64,000 bases of DNA, from assembly GCA_034508935.3 (NCBI GenBank), contig CM067443.1, positions 103,208,623 through 103,272,622 of the forward strand. Reading direction: 5' to 3'. A program made the position numbers and the translations under genes. The notes beneath the pieces are model-generated. The model worked only from the letters and a program-made list of their open reading frames with translations. It was not told the DNA's origin and did no database searches. Of the stretch, positions 1 to 28,800 are shown one piece after another (position 1 is the first letter of the stretch; each line of letters starts with the position of its first letter). Source of the DNA: Berghia stephanieae (Eukaryota; Mollusca; Gastropoda; Nudibranchia; Aeolidiidae).

Positions 1-381
1 CACACAGCACGAGTGACGCAAGGTTGGCTAGAGAAATATGGATGGGAGATTTTGCCACACCCACCACACAGTCCAGACCTCGCACCATCTGATTATCACC
101 TCTTTGGGCCACTGAAACGTGAGCTGGCAGGAAAGCGCTTTGATGTCGATGAAGAGCTTGTTGACCATGTGCGGAAATGGCTACAAAACCTTGACGGAAA
201 TTTCTTCTGAGAGGGTATATATTCCATGGTGCGGCGTTGGCAGAAGTGTGTCGACAGACTTGGCTGTTACGTAGAGAAATGAAGGACGAGTCAAGGTATG
301 AACACGTGCAAGAATTTTGTTGATAGCATAAAAAACGCGGATTTTACACGCATTTTTCGGTTAATTATGAAAGAGCCCTCG
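1..381 (+). mobile_element. mariner DNA transposon, 3' part (cut by window edge)
   Basis: Right-hand end of a Tc1/mariner-type element. It encodes the C-terminal part of a transposase with the motif SPDLAPSDYHLF, whose SD aspartate is the third catalytic residue of a D,D34D triad. It ends in the inverted repeat GAAAGAGCCCTCG followed by TA at 382-383. It is nearly identical to the copy at 2492-3878. Its frame stops early: TGA at 208-210 stands where the other copy has CGA, so this copy looks dead. The 5' part lies outside the window. Confidence 0.9.
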
Positions 382-383
382 TA

Positions 384-990
384 ATATGTAAACTCAACAT
401 AATACAATGCATAACAGAGAGATGATTTACAAGGAAAAAAATATCATCTCTCAAAACTATAACGATACATTCGACTGTTTCCCTCCCAGCCAAAGAGCTC
501 CGGCAAGGATCAGGACAAAACTTAAGTAATCTCATTCCAAGACAATGACAGGAAACAATTGGGAAACGGGTATGGGGGGAGAGAAGACACAGCATGTACC
601 TCCCTGCCCACTATGGGAGGTCAGGATCCCCACCCAGATCCTCTCCCTTCTTCCTCTAAAAATATACACAACACAGAGCTAAAAAAAATCTCTACATGGC
701 ATTATACCGAAGAGCATGGACTCAAAAGCATCTAGCATTGCAAATTTTTAACAAACAATGACAAAACATCATCAGTCCTCTCTATTTACATTTTTTACAT
801 CTTTCTAAAGTCACACAAATATCATAACACACCAGATATCATTGTAAAGAAAAGATTCAGTCAATATTAATTTACTACAACATTCCATGCATTGTAAAAA
901 GCTTGTCATCTATATAGTTTTTAAAAATCTTGTCAACTTTAGCACTACTGGAAAAGGAATTAGGCACTTTCTAAAATAAATAAAACTAAA
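384..990. other. intergenic or intronic stretch, no gene seen
   Basis: No exon with flanking splice signals was found on either strand. The stretch probably lies in the intersectin intron that leaves the window. Positions 595-635 contain a CTCCCTGCCCACTATGGGAG-like segment that recurs inverted at 37060-37085, so part of it is dispersed repeat. Confidence 0.4.
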
Positions 991-1206
991 TAAAATTCCC
1001 TTTATTCATCCCATAGGAGAAATTTGTCTCGAAGGTCTATTCCAAGGGAAGACTGGAATAACCCAGGTGTCAGCCGCAGTGCAGCGCCGCAAATTGAGCT
1101 AGGGCAAGGTGACTTGCTCAAGGCCACACAGCACAGCGACGAGTGATCAAACTCGGTACCTTTTGGGTACGAAGAAAAGACAGAACCACTGAGCCACATA
1201 GCCCCC
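991..1206 (-). repeat. SINE-B copy (tRNA-derived)
   Basis: Read on the minus strand this has a tRNA-like head with A-box-like GTGGCTCAG and B-box-like GAGTTTGATCACT. The body runs through GCGGCTGACACCTGGGTT to the tail GGATGAATAAAGGGAAT. Related copies lie at 11200, 13995, 28186, 43640 and 45988. Confidence 0.75.
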
Positions 1207-1245
1207 TTTATCGTTATCTATAATTGTAACATGTTAATGAAATTG

Positions 1246-1537
1246 TGCGGCTATGTGGTCTAGTGGCATGACACTCGCTTTAGGATCGGAAGGTCCTGGG
1301 GTTGAGACCGCTTGGCACATAGTTGAGTCCTTGGAAAAGGCTCTTTACTATCATTCTCTCACCATACTCAGGTGTAAAATGAGTACCTGGTTGTCAACAG
1401 CATTGTCTCTGAAAAAATTGTAATATCGCCTAACAGGCATCATGTCCCGTCCTACATGTTAAGTGTTGCTGTTGACCAGGGATCCCTTGTAAAGGGCTTT
1501 GAGCACATTTAGTGGATATTGCTATATAAAAGCTCTT
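1246..1537 (+). repeat. SINE-A copy, full length
   Basis: The head GCGGCTATGTGGTCTAGTGG resembles a proline tRNA, with A box TGGTCTAGTGGCATGACAC and a degenerate B box GGGGTTGAGACC. The body and the tail GGATATTGCTATATAAAAGC are shared with more than 15 copies in this window. The insertion has the opposite orientation to intersectin. Confidence 0.8.
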
Positions 1538-1577
1538 AAAAAAAAAATAAATTAAAGTCAATATAAGAAAATCAAAC

Positions 1578-19009
<17,432 letters not shown>

Positions 19010-21606
19010 CTGTGAAGCAAAGTAAAAAAGAAAGAAACATGAGAATTAGTCTATGATTTTAAAAAAAGAGTAATTACAAGACAATACTAATACATGTATT
19101 CAAATAAGTACATGATATTCACAGTCGCATGACGAAAATGAAATAATCTGCAAATAACAATGAACTGGTTCGTGAGTGAGTATAAATTTCAAAATAATAT
19201 TCAATTTAAACTAGAGAGAACAAGAGACGCACTGTAGTAGTCCAGTGTCATGTTACATTCATATACCAACAAGCCAACCAATTTGAGAAATTCATAAGAA
19301 TAAGACTTTTAACATTCTGAACGCCTTTTTTTCAGAGAAAATATCCTCCTGAGGAATTGGTTGGCTTGATATGGAAAGGGTAAAGTGCGGCATTGCACTT
19401 GAGGCTTTGGGGGAGTGGGAGTGGTGGGTCATGGGTCACCATCATTTCAACTTCACTGAATTATTGATTATGATGATTTGAAAAAGACCTCTAAAAAATT
19501 GAAATGTACGAGTAAGATGTTGATATGGTAACTGGTGGGGAATGTATTTTCCAGTTCTTAAATACAAGGCTTTAGGTGCTAAAAACTATTTTTGTGTTAA
19601 CGATTCGTTCCACCCAAGACAAGGCCAAAACCCACGGCTCACAGTCCACAGTCACTGTGTGTAAACTGATGAGAAGTGTGAAAATTGAAAATGAAAAGAC
19701 AGGTGGAGAGATTGTTTTACGCAGAATGCGAATATCTAACGATTTTTGAAAGACGGGGATCATATATGCACATTTCTAACCGGTAATATGTTACAAGAAA
19801 CATGACGTTCCTAGGAATCCATTTGGAAATGAATTTGAGGCATGGATCGAATATTATTATCAGCCAGCCATTCAGCCAACATAGTCTTTTCAGTAGTACA
19901 TGGGTCGGTAAATTACACATACACGATTAGAATTATGGGAAGGGTGGGCGTATCCGGAAAAAAAAAACGAACTCAATAACATGAGATTGGTGGCAGTTTC
20001 AATTTCTTCGGCGTTTTCAATACTTATATTAATACTCTAGACAATGAATTTCATGTGATCAAAAAAGAAGTATTGATTTTATTTTCAAACTGTTAAGCTT
20101 AATCTAATTTTTAAAATAGAATGAAGTTTTTCCACATAAGGCATGATGGAATTTATAGAAATCAATAATTGATAAATGCGAAGAAATATTAAAACGATGA
20201 TTTTTTGTTCCTCTCCGAAACTGACTGCAAAACAAAAACAAGAGAGGTCTGCTGACCACCGATAAATAAGATAACACAAGAAAAGAATCTTTACTATTTG
20301 TGTCAGTATCTTAGACATGTTGATAATTCTTTGAGATGCAAGCTTCACCGCTCTTTGGTTTTTGAAGACAAATCTGTTTTTTGTCCTAAAATCGCAATTC
20401 CATGAACACATGAAGAGTTATAAGACATCCCATTGAGTCATTGAGATTGATATTCAACATAATGTCATAGAATAGAAATGAATATTCGGGGCGTGGACTG
20501 AGAAATTAAAACTGCATAATATGTACCCAAGAAAAGAAGATCACAGTTCTTTTAAGACAACTTTTAAGACGCTCATTGTGAAACAGAAAAATACTGTTTG
20601 TAGAGATTAATTCAGACACCTCCTTCCACTATGTGGCATGCCCAGTTTTGAGAGACGCGAATTAAATACGTTCACGAATGCACAAGAGCAGATAAAAGGC
20701 TGTAAAAGCCTACATAAATCTGGACTTATATCATATCATTTCAACTTTATTTTACCATCGTTACTAATTCGGAAATGTGACGAATAAATCACAAGAAATG
20801 GACAGAATAGTATAGACATCAGGGTTTGAGGTTCTTCTTTTTAATTTAATTAGCTTTAACTTACCGAGACTTTGCTCTCTACTTTTGGATTAACTGGATT
20901 GCTTTATAATGCTTTCCCAAATAGCAAATATTGAAAATATTACATTTGTAGATCTGAGGGCCCGAAATTATTTCTAACATTTGATTATTATAACTGCTGT
21001 TTCATTTTTTTAAAAGTGTCCCAATCAACAATGGAATTGTAATTGTCTCTGGTTAGTTATAAGGTGGAATAGATATGTATATATACCCATAAAATGGGTA
21101 CTTTCATTCGTATTTTACTAGAAATTAAACATATATATGTATTGCCAGTTTAGATGATTTATTGTCATATAATCGAGGAATTACAAAATAGTATCAATGT
21201 CCTAATCTGTCGCTTAGTATTTCTTTTCCTTTTAAAATAATAAGAACGGAAATTGACTACAGCCTTAAGTTGGTATATTTTGTTCAAAGACTGGAAACTA
21301 AATTCTTTGTAGAGAGGAAATGGAAAGCTGTCTATACTGTCTTTAAATTTAAAAATTATGCCTTTTCCGCCACGATATCATAAGATATCGGGGCTCGAAC
21401 CCGGGTCCTTCCGGGTCACAGTGCAATGCCTTAACCACTCGGCCACCTCGCCCCACGTTGTCTTTACGCATGATTAAATTATATAAAGAGGCATACAACT
21501 TCAAGATATAAGAAGTTGTTGCTTCTCCATTTCATATAGAAACAATATCAGGGGAAAAAAATGAATTAGAAATTGTTCAAGCATTTTTAATCATTCATAT
21601 TTTCAG
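19010..21606. promoter_or_regulatory. head-to-head intergenic region, likely shared promoter
   Basis: Intersectin leaves to the left and CRYZL1 to the right. Both first coding exons begin at splice acceptors, so each has a leader exon somewhere inside this 2.6 kb. No TATA/initiator pair or CpG-dense core could be fixed by eye, and the sequence is AT-rich. Only one repeat (21357-21460) interrupts it, an unusually low load for this window. Confidence 0.55.
21357..21460 (-). repeat. SINE-M tRNA-like copy
   Basis: Minus strand reads GAGGTGGCCGAGTGGTTAAG (A box as in Leu/Ser tRNA) and GGGTTCGAGCCCCG (B box), then GATATC. It lacks the long variable arm and a matched acceptor stem, so it is a tRNA-derived repeat rather than a tRNA gene. 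A related copy is at 61661. Confidence 0.7.
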
Positions 21607-21667
21607 GATCATGAAATGTCTTAAAGGAGATTTGAGTGGAAATGAAAATGTATTATATATTGAACAG
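21607..21667 (+). CDS. CRYZL1: CRYZL1 exon 1 (first coding)
   Basis: Acceptor TATTTTCAG, then GATC and ATG at 21611 encoding MKCLKGDLSGNENVLYIEQ; human begins MKGLYFQ. The donor is CAG|GTAAGA. The acceptor implies a non-coding leader exon upstream. Confidence 0.85.
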
Positions 21668-21824
21668 GTAAGATAGCTGGTAGTATTTACTTTATTTAAA
21701 TATGCCATTTTGCATGCCATTAAACAGATATCGAAGGACCAATCAAATCATCTCTGGTTGAAGAATTGACTTAATGATGATAATAATAATGATTATAATA
21801 ATAGTAATAATAATAATAATAATA

Positions 21825-21892
<68 letters not shown>

Positions 21893-21944
21893 ATATGATG
21901 ATGATGATGATGATAATAATAATAATAATAATAAATAATGATGG

Positions 21945-21978
<34 letters not shown>

Positions 21979-22010
21979 GGTGGTGGTGGTGGTGGTGGTG
22001 GTGATGATGG

Positions 22011-22053
<43 letters not shown>

Positions 22054-25000
22054 AATAATAATATTGTTAATATTGTTTCAAAACACTTGAGTTAACGAGA
22101 AGTCGAGATTGTTTTGAAGTCAGCTCTTGTTTTAAGTGAGCATCACTTCAGTGGTCCCATTTATTCCCTCATTATATCCTAAACACACGACAGAATTATA
22201 CAGGATACAACTTTAAAACAAAATCACAAGCTGATTGTATAGCCAATGGTTAACAACAAACACTGTTGTTGTCATTTGCTTGCTTGCAAACTATAGATTT
22301 ATATTATGTGAAGTAACTGATTAGTGGACGCATTGTTAATTTGTAATCAATAGGCTAATTTCCGATCTTACCATTTAGCAGGCTTGCTCCTAATCAATTT
22401 CATTGTTCTAATATAATTGTTGGTTCCAATGTCATAGATAAATCTGGTATATGGATTACAATGTCATGTTCTCAAACATTTTGAAACAATGGACTAGGCC
22501 ATACGAATTCTCCTTATGGGCCAAAAACGAAATCTATGCATGCACACATATTTTTTAATATTCCACACACTGTTTCCTTCAAAAATTGATAAAATCAACG
22601 CCACCCAAAGGCAACATTTTATTTTTCATGGCCCTAAAGTGTTGACTTAAAGGGTAATGCACTTTTCTTTTCCTACTTCAAATCTTTTCTTATCTGAAAT
22701 TAGAAGAAATGATATTAATATTAAGATTTTTTGCCATAATTGTCATAAAATGACTAAATGACATTTTCTTTTGCAGAAAGATGAACCAGAGCTCCAGCCT
22801 GATGAGCTTCTCATCAAAGTGAAAGCTTGTGCCATTGATCTAGATACAGAAAAGGTATGGCTGCTGTTTATGGTCAGAAAATTAGAAAACTGATGAATTA
22901 CAGCTTCTTATGCATTTGTATGTTGTAGGTGAAGAATGTATCAATAAAGATGAGAGAAGAAAATGGTTCGGACATGTAGAGAGATGAGAGAGGGAGTACG
23001 TGGAAAGGAAGGTTTTGGACTTACAATTAGTGGGAAAGAGGAAAAAGAGACACCCAAAGACTAGATGGTTGGATAAGGTAAAGGACGATATGAAAGAACT
23101 GGGCCTGGAGGAAGATGATGCTCTGAACCGAGATGCATGGAGATGTGGCATTCATTATGGCAACCCTGCAAAATGCGGGATAAGCTGAAAGAAGAAGAAG
23201 AAGATGTATTTGTATGTTGCATTTGTGTGTGTTTGTGTTTGTGTTTGCATATTTGCATTTGTGTTCTCTAACAGATAAAACCCCTTAACATCTGCCATTA
23301 AATAATGGTTACTTTTTTGTTCAGATAGATGGTCGCCCTGTATATCATTTACAGGAACAACATTAGGATTCAGTAAAATTAGTTTTGATTTCAACATCCT
23401 TTACCATTTTTTTTTTTAATTTCAGAAATAATCAAATCAGTATAATGATAAATCATTCGTGCATTGTAAGGAGTTAATGATTTTTAGTTCATTTTGTTCA
23501 TCAGAAATACTTCAGTGGGAGTTATTGATTTTTAATTCATTATGTTCATCAGAAATAGTTCAGTAAGGAGTTATTGATTTTTAGTTCATTGTGTTCATCA
23601 GAAATACTTCAGTAAGGAGTTATTGATTTTTAATTCATTGTGTTCATCAGAAATACTTCAGTTAGGAGTTATTGATTTTTAATTCATTGTGTTCATCAGA
23701 AATACTTCAGTTAGGAGTTATTGATTTTTGATTCATTGTGTTCATCAGAAATACTTCAGGCTGTTGCAGCCTTCCCCTAAGAGTTGTCCTCTAGGGCATG
23801 AAGTCAGTGGTGAAGTGATTCATGTTGGTTCCAATGTCGACGCTTACAAAGAGGGCTCTGAGGTTGTAGGTAGGTAAAATCTAACTTGAGCTTTTATATA
23901 CCGCATATCTACTAAACATGCCCAAACCACTTTACAAGGGGTCCCAAGCCAACAACAACACATAACATGTAGTACGAGACATGAAACCTGTTAGGCGAAA
24001 TTACATTTTTTCCTCGACAGAGGCAATGCTGAAATGTTAATCGTGAGGTACTCATTTTACACCTGAGTATGGTGAATGTGAGTAAAGAGCCTTCTTCAAG
24101 GAGTCAACTATGTGTCGCTCAGAGCAGGGGGTCAGAAAAAATCTCGACTGCACCCAGGATCGATCTTGGTCCCTTGGCGTGTCAAGCGAGTGCTCTACCA
24201 ATTGAGCTATCAGGATCCCCCTATATATAATGTAATATATAATAATTGATTTATACACAGCGCCCAGAATCCACATAGTGCTCTAAGGCACTACACATAC
24301 AAAGACAACAGGTAACACCATAACGACTCAAAAGACTGTCTGAATAGGAATGTTTTCAAAAGTTACCTTAACCTACTGACCTCGGAGGGGATAGGGGGGG
24401 GGTCTATTTTGTTCCATATGTTTGGGACCTTTATAGAGAAGGATTTTTCAGCTAGAGATAGTTTACATTATATGGAACATTAATTTTAATCCTTCTTTCA
24501 TTTTGGGATGCCCAGGTGACATGTCATGCTATGCTATTAGTAGACTATAAGTGTGAGTGGGATTGAGTATGAATAATCCGTCTAAAATATCTGTATCTGT
24601 ATCTGTATGGTAGGCGTTGAAGAAACCAATGGTCTGGTTGTATTTCAGTGGCATCCTCATTGAGCGCGGGCCCATGTCAGTCAAGCCTTGAAATCGTTTA
24701 GTTGTGGTGCCATGATGACCAATTCATCCAGCCCATTCTACTCCGAGATAGATATTGCTATTGATGAGGCATTTTGTAAGGTAGTGTTTGTTGTCAATAA
24801 AGACATAAGATCAAAGATATAGAGGACTAACTAAGCTTTGTAAAGGCGGGTAACTTACGATTCGTTTTTATTGATTTCCTATTCTTGATTCACTGATTAA
24901 TTTTCTTTGTCTTTTTTTTCCAGGAATTGTGTCTTTCCTCAGTCACCATTCTGGATGCAGCGAAAAATGTGTCGTCAACCAGCATGACATCGGTACGGGA

Positions 25001-25618
25001 ATCCGTCTTTTTCTTTGGAGTGGGTTTTATAAAGATGAATGTCTTGATTTTTTTTTCATCCATGTCTTTTTTATTTTTTTTATTTTGTTTGGAGGGTGGG
25101 TGGTGGGGCAGGGAGGATTTAAATTTCATGAAATTTGAAAGAATAACTTTTTTATATATTTAATTGATACAACTGTAATATTTTTTTATTTTTTTTAATG
25201 AGCTTTTATACAGAGCAATATCCACTAAACATGCTCAAAGCGCTTTAAAAGAGGTCCCTGGCCAACAGCAACACTCAACATTTAGGACAGGACATTTGAT
25301 AATATACTTTAATAGAAAAAAAGCTACTTATGAGGATGAGGAGCTTATATTATTATTGCAAATCTTCCCTCCATCCCCCATTCACAATAATCCCAGTTTC
25401 CAAGCCAACGTCTGTGAGTCACGAGACGGCTGCTGCCTGTGTTGGAATCGGTCTGGCCGCTTACACGGCTGTCCATTATCTGGGCCATGTTACAGCTGGC
25501 GATACTGTCTTAGTCGTCGATGGGGCTTCACCATTTGGCAGCCTCAGCGTTCAGATTGCCTTGAAATGGGGTGCAAAAGTAAGTCAGTCTCTCATTCTCT
25601 CTGCTCTCTCTCCCCTCT

Positions 25619-25694
<76 letters not shown>

Positions 25695-25791
25695 TCTCTC
25701 TCTCTTTTTTTTTCTCTTTCTCTCTCTCTCTCCTATCTCTCTTTCTCTCTCTCTATCTCTCTTTCTCTCTCTCTCTCTATCTCTCTCTCTT

Positions 25792-25828
<37 letters not shown>

Positions 25829-28800
25829 CTCTCTTTCTCTCTATCTATCTATCTATCTAACTCTCACTCTCAGCTTTGTTGAAAATGTAAAGTAGAAAGT
25901 CCTCAAGGAGCCATAAGTAAGGCTTATAAGTCTAGAATGTCTTTCCTTTTTTACCTTGTTAATGGACAGAAACAATCATTTGTCACTGTTGTGATCAGAT
26001 GCAAGTCCAGCCCAGAGTATTTTCTGCCAAATCCAACCATTCACTCACTGCTGGCTGAAAAGAAGTGGGGTTTATTTTGGGTTTTTTTAAATGGCGGACT
26101 CTATCCAGTTTTAAAATCATCAGTCATTACTTTGAGTCAAGCTAAGATGTCAGATCCTTTTTTGATTCTTTTTGGGTTTTTTTCTCTTTTTTTTTTTTTT
26201 TTCCAGGTTATATCAACGTACAGAAATCAGGCAGAAAAACAATTTTTGGAATCCATGAAACCACCTGTTGGTAACGTACACTTCATTTCTTCTTTTTCTT
26301 TTTTTGTTCGTTTGTTTTGTTTTTGTTTTTTTCCTGCTTTTTTGGGGGTTTAATTTGTTTTGTTTTTGTTTGTCGTTTGGTTTTGGTTTGGTTTTGTTTT
26401 GGGTTTTTTTTTAATATATTTTTTTTCAGACAGAGGATTCATACGGCTGCAATGAGAGTTAATTTTTTTTTGTGCAAGGAAAAATTAAGAGGCTTAATAG
26501 AGCTTAAAATCCAGATATCCAAAACCCTCAACCTTTTCATCCCCTAGTGTCGACATAAATACCAATTAAGATTTACAGAACGTTACTGCAAAATAGTGTT
26601 CTCGCACAATTCATTTCTCCCGTTCCCACAAAATAGGTATTCATTTCTATTCAGAAAAGTGAGTGGAGCAGGCACTTATGTTGTTGACAATAACAAGAAA
26701 TGAAGTGAGTAGGAAAGTGCCAGAAGACAATAGAGAATAAAAATTTGGCAGCGGCGATGGGGCTCGAACCCGTGACCTTACTGGTACGACAACTCTGCCT
26801 GGCCGAGAGTGTGGCTCTACCGTATGAGCTATCCACCAATCCACTTTCCTACTCACTTCATTTCTTGGCATTCATTTCTATGCACTGTTAGAGACTCGTA
26901 TAACTTATAAAAGTAACCCATCATCCCAAAAAGGTACTATGTCAGGTGAACTGATGCTTGAAATAGCTTTCAAAATATGATATGAGTTTCCGTATTTTCC
27001 CTTCAACCGCACATGTATGGTTCATTTGTTGGTGATAGACTGCATTTAAAGTATGTAAACTAGCATCATAGTGATAAATAATAACGTGAAGTTGAATGTA
27101 AGCTTCAATTTAATGACAAAAACAGATCAATTGAACGTTTCGGGTTTCCCCTTTACCAACAATACAGGATGATTGAAACACCACAGATGAATGAGATCTT
27201 AACTACGCCACTACCACACCATCTCATTCATCTGTGGTGTTTCAATCATCCTGTATTGTTGGTAAAGGGGAAACCCGAAATGTTCAATTGATCTGTTTTT
27301 GTAATTAAATTGAAGCTTACATTCAACTTCACGTTATTATTTATTTCTTCGAGCTTTGAGCAACAACATTTACACTACATACAGTGAAAAAATCATTTAT
27401 ATAACTATTGTTTTATGATTAAGTTTTGTTAAAGTTTGTTAATAGTTCATTTAGCTATTTAAAAGTATATTTAACTAATAAAACACCATAATTTAATTCA
27501 AAATGATTGTTATAATATAATTTTTATATTATATAGCACAAAATCATGCCGGAAAAAAAATTAAAATTTGGGCAATTTTTACAAATTAATCTCTTTTTGA
27601 TTATCTCCCCTGAACATTTCTTGAGGCAACAAACGGTTGATTTCATATCTATGGCCATTTTAACTTTAAAACCTCTATTTGGCATGAGCTTGGATCACTC
27701 AAACAGAATACTAGATTTTTATCTCTCTCAATCAGGTGCTATATTGGGCTAGACTTGCCTCTGAAAATGGTATTTAAAGTTTTAATTATGAAATTTAAAT
27801 TAATTTTTTAAAACAGAAGTCTACATAGCAGCTATTTGCTTTTGTCTTTAGTGTGTACAGGGGTCTCCTATAGCTCAGTTGGTAGAGCATTCGTGTCACA
27901 CACATAGGGACCAAGATCGATCCTGGATTAAGTTGAGATGTTTTTTTTCTGACCCCCCCCCCCCCAACATGTCCACTCAGCAGTGATAGGGTAGCTGGGT
28001 TTGTTATATCGGGTGGAAAGTATTTTGCAATAGACCAGTGTCCTATCATAAGGGTAGTAAGCAATTGCTATTGTCCACTTCACATTATAGTAACCAGGAT
28101 AAACCCAGACTCCATGGGCCTAATGGCTCTGAATGACTTTTTTAGTGTATACCAACATTTTAAATATAAATAAATAAATAAATAAAATTCCCTTTATTCA
28201 TCCCATAGGGGAAATTTGTTTCTAGAGTCTATTCCAAGGGAAAACTGGAATAACCCAGGCGTCAGACGCAGTGCTAGTGCAGCGCCGCAATTTGAGCTAG
28301 GGCGAGGTGACTTGCTCAAGGCCACACAGAGCAGCGGCGGGTGATTGAATGAACTCGGTACTTTTCGGGTACGAAGCAAAGACCATACCTCTGAGCAGGG
28401 TTGCCAATTTGGCAGATTTTCTGCCAAATGTCCTTTTTTAGGCAGAATTTGAAGTCGTCTGGCAGAAAAAAAACGGTCTGGCAGTTTGGCAGATTTTATT
28501 TTCCACTTTATCCATGGCAATTTTTATGTATTAGTGACTTTTTTAAAACTTGGGAATTGAAAAAAAATATTATGACATCGACCTTGTGAATTTTTTGTTT
28601 AACAAAACTGATGAGTTTTCAAAGAAGTAACTATAAATAGTACGGTTTGGCAGATTTTTGTGGTATTTGGCAGATTTTTAAAATCCAGTTGGCAGAATGC
28701 CTGAAAATAATCTGGCAACCCTGCTGCTGAGCCACGCTGCTCCCCGTAACTCTTCAACGATTTTATTTTTTTTCTTCATCTCCAGCCCAAGTGATAGAGA

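Noticed and set aside
21370-21460. Candidate Leu/Ser tRNA gene
   Set aside because: A and B boxes are good, but there is no long variable arm and no matching acceptor stem, and a related copy at 61661 shares flanking sequence, so it is a SINE.
23756-23869. CRYZL1 exon 3 starting at the TTCAG acceptor at 23759
   Set aside because: In phase 0 it reads AVAAFP then a stop; the next AG (23769) keeps the family sequence open.
26740-26845. Candidate tRNA gene on the minus strand
   Set aside because: Too long between the boxes and embedded in an inverted-repeat element.
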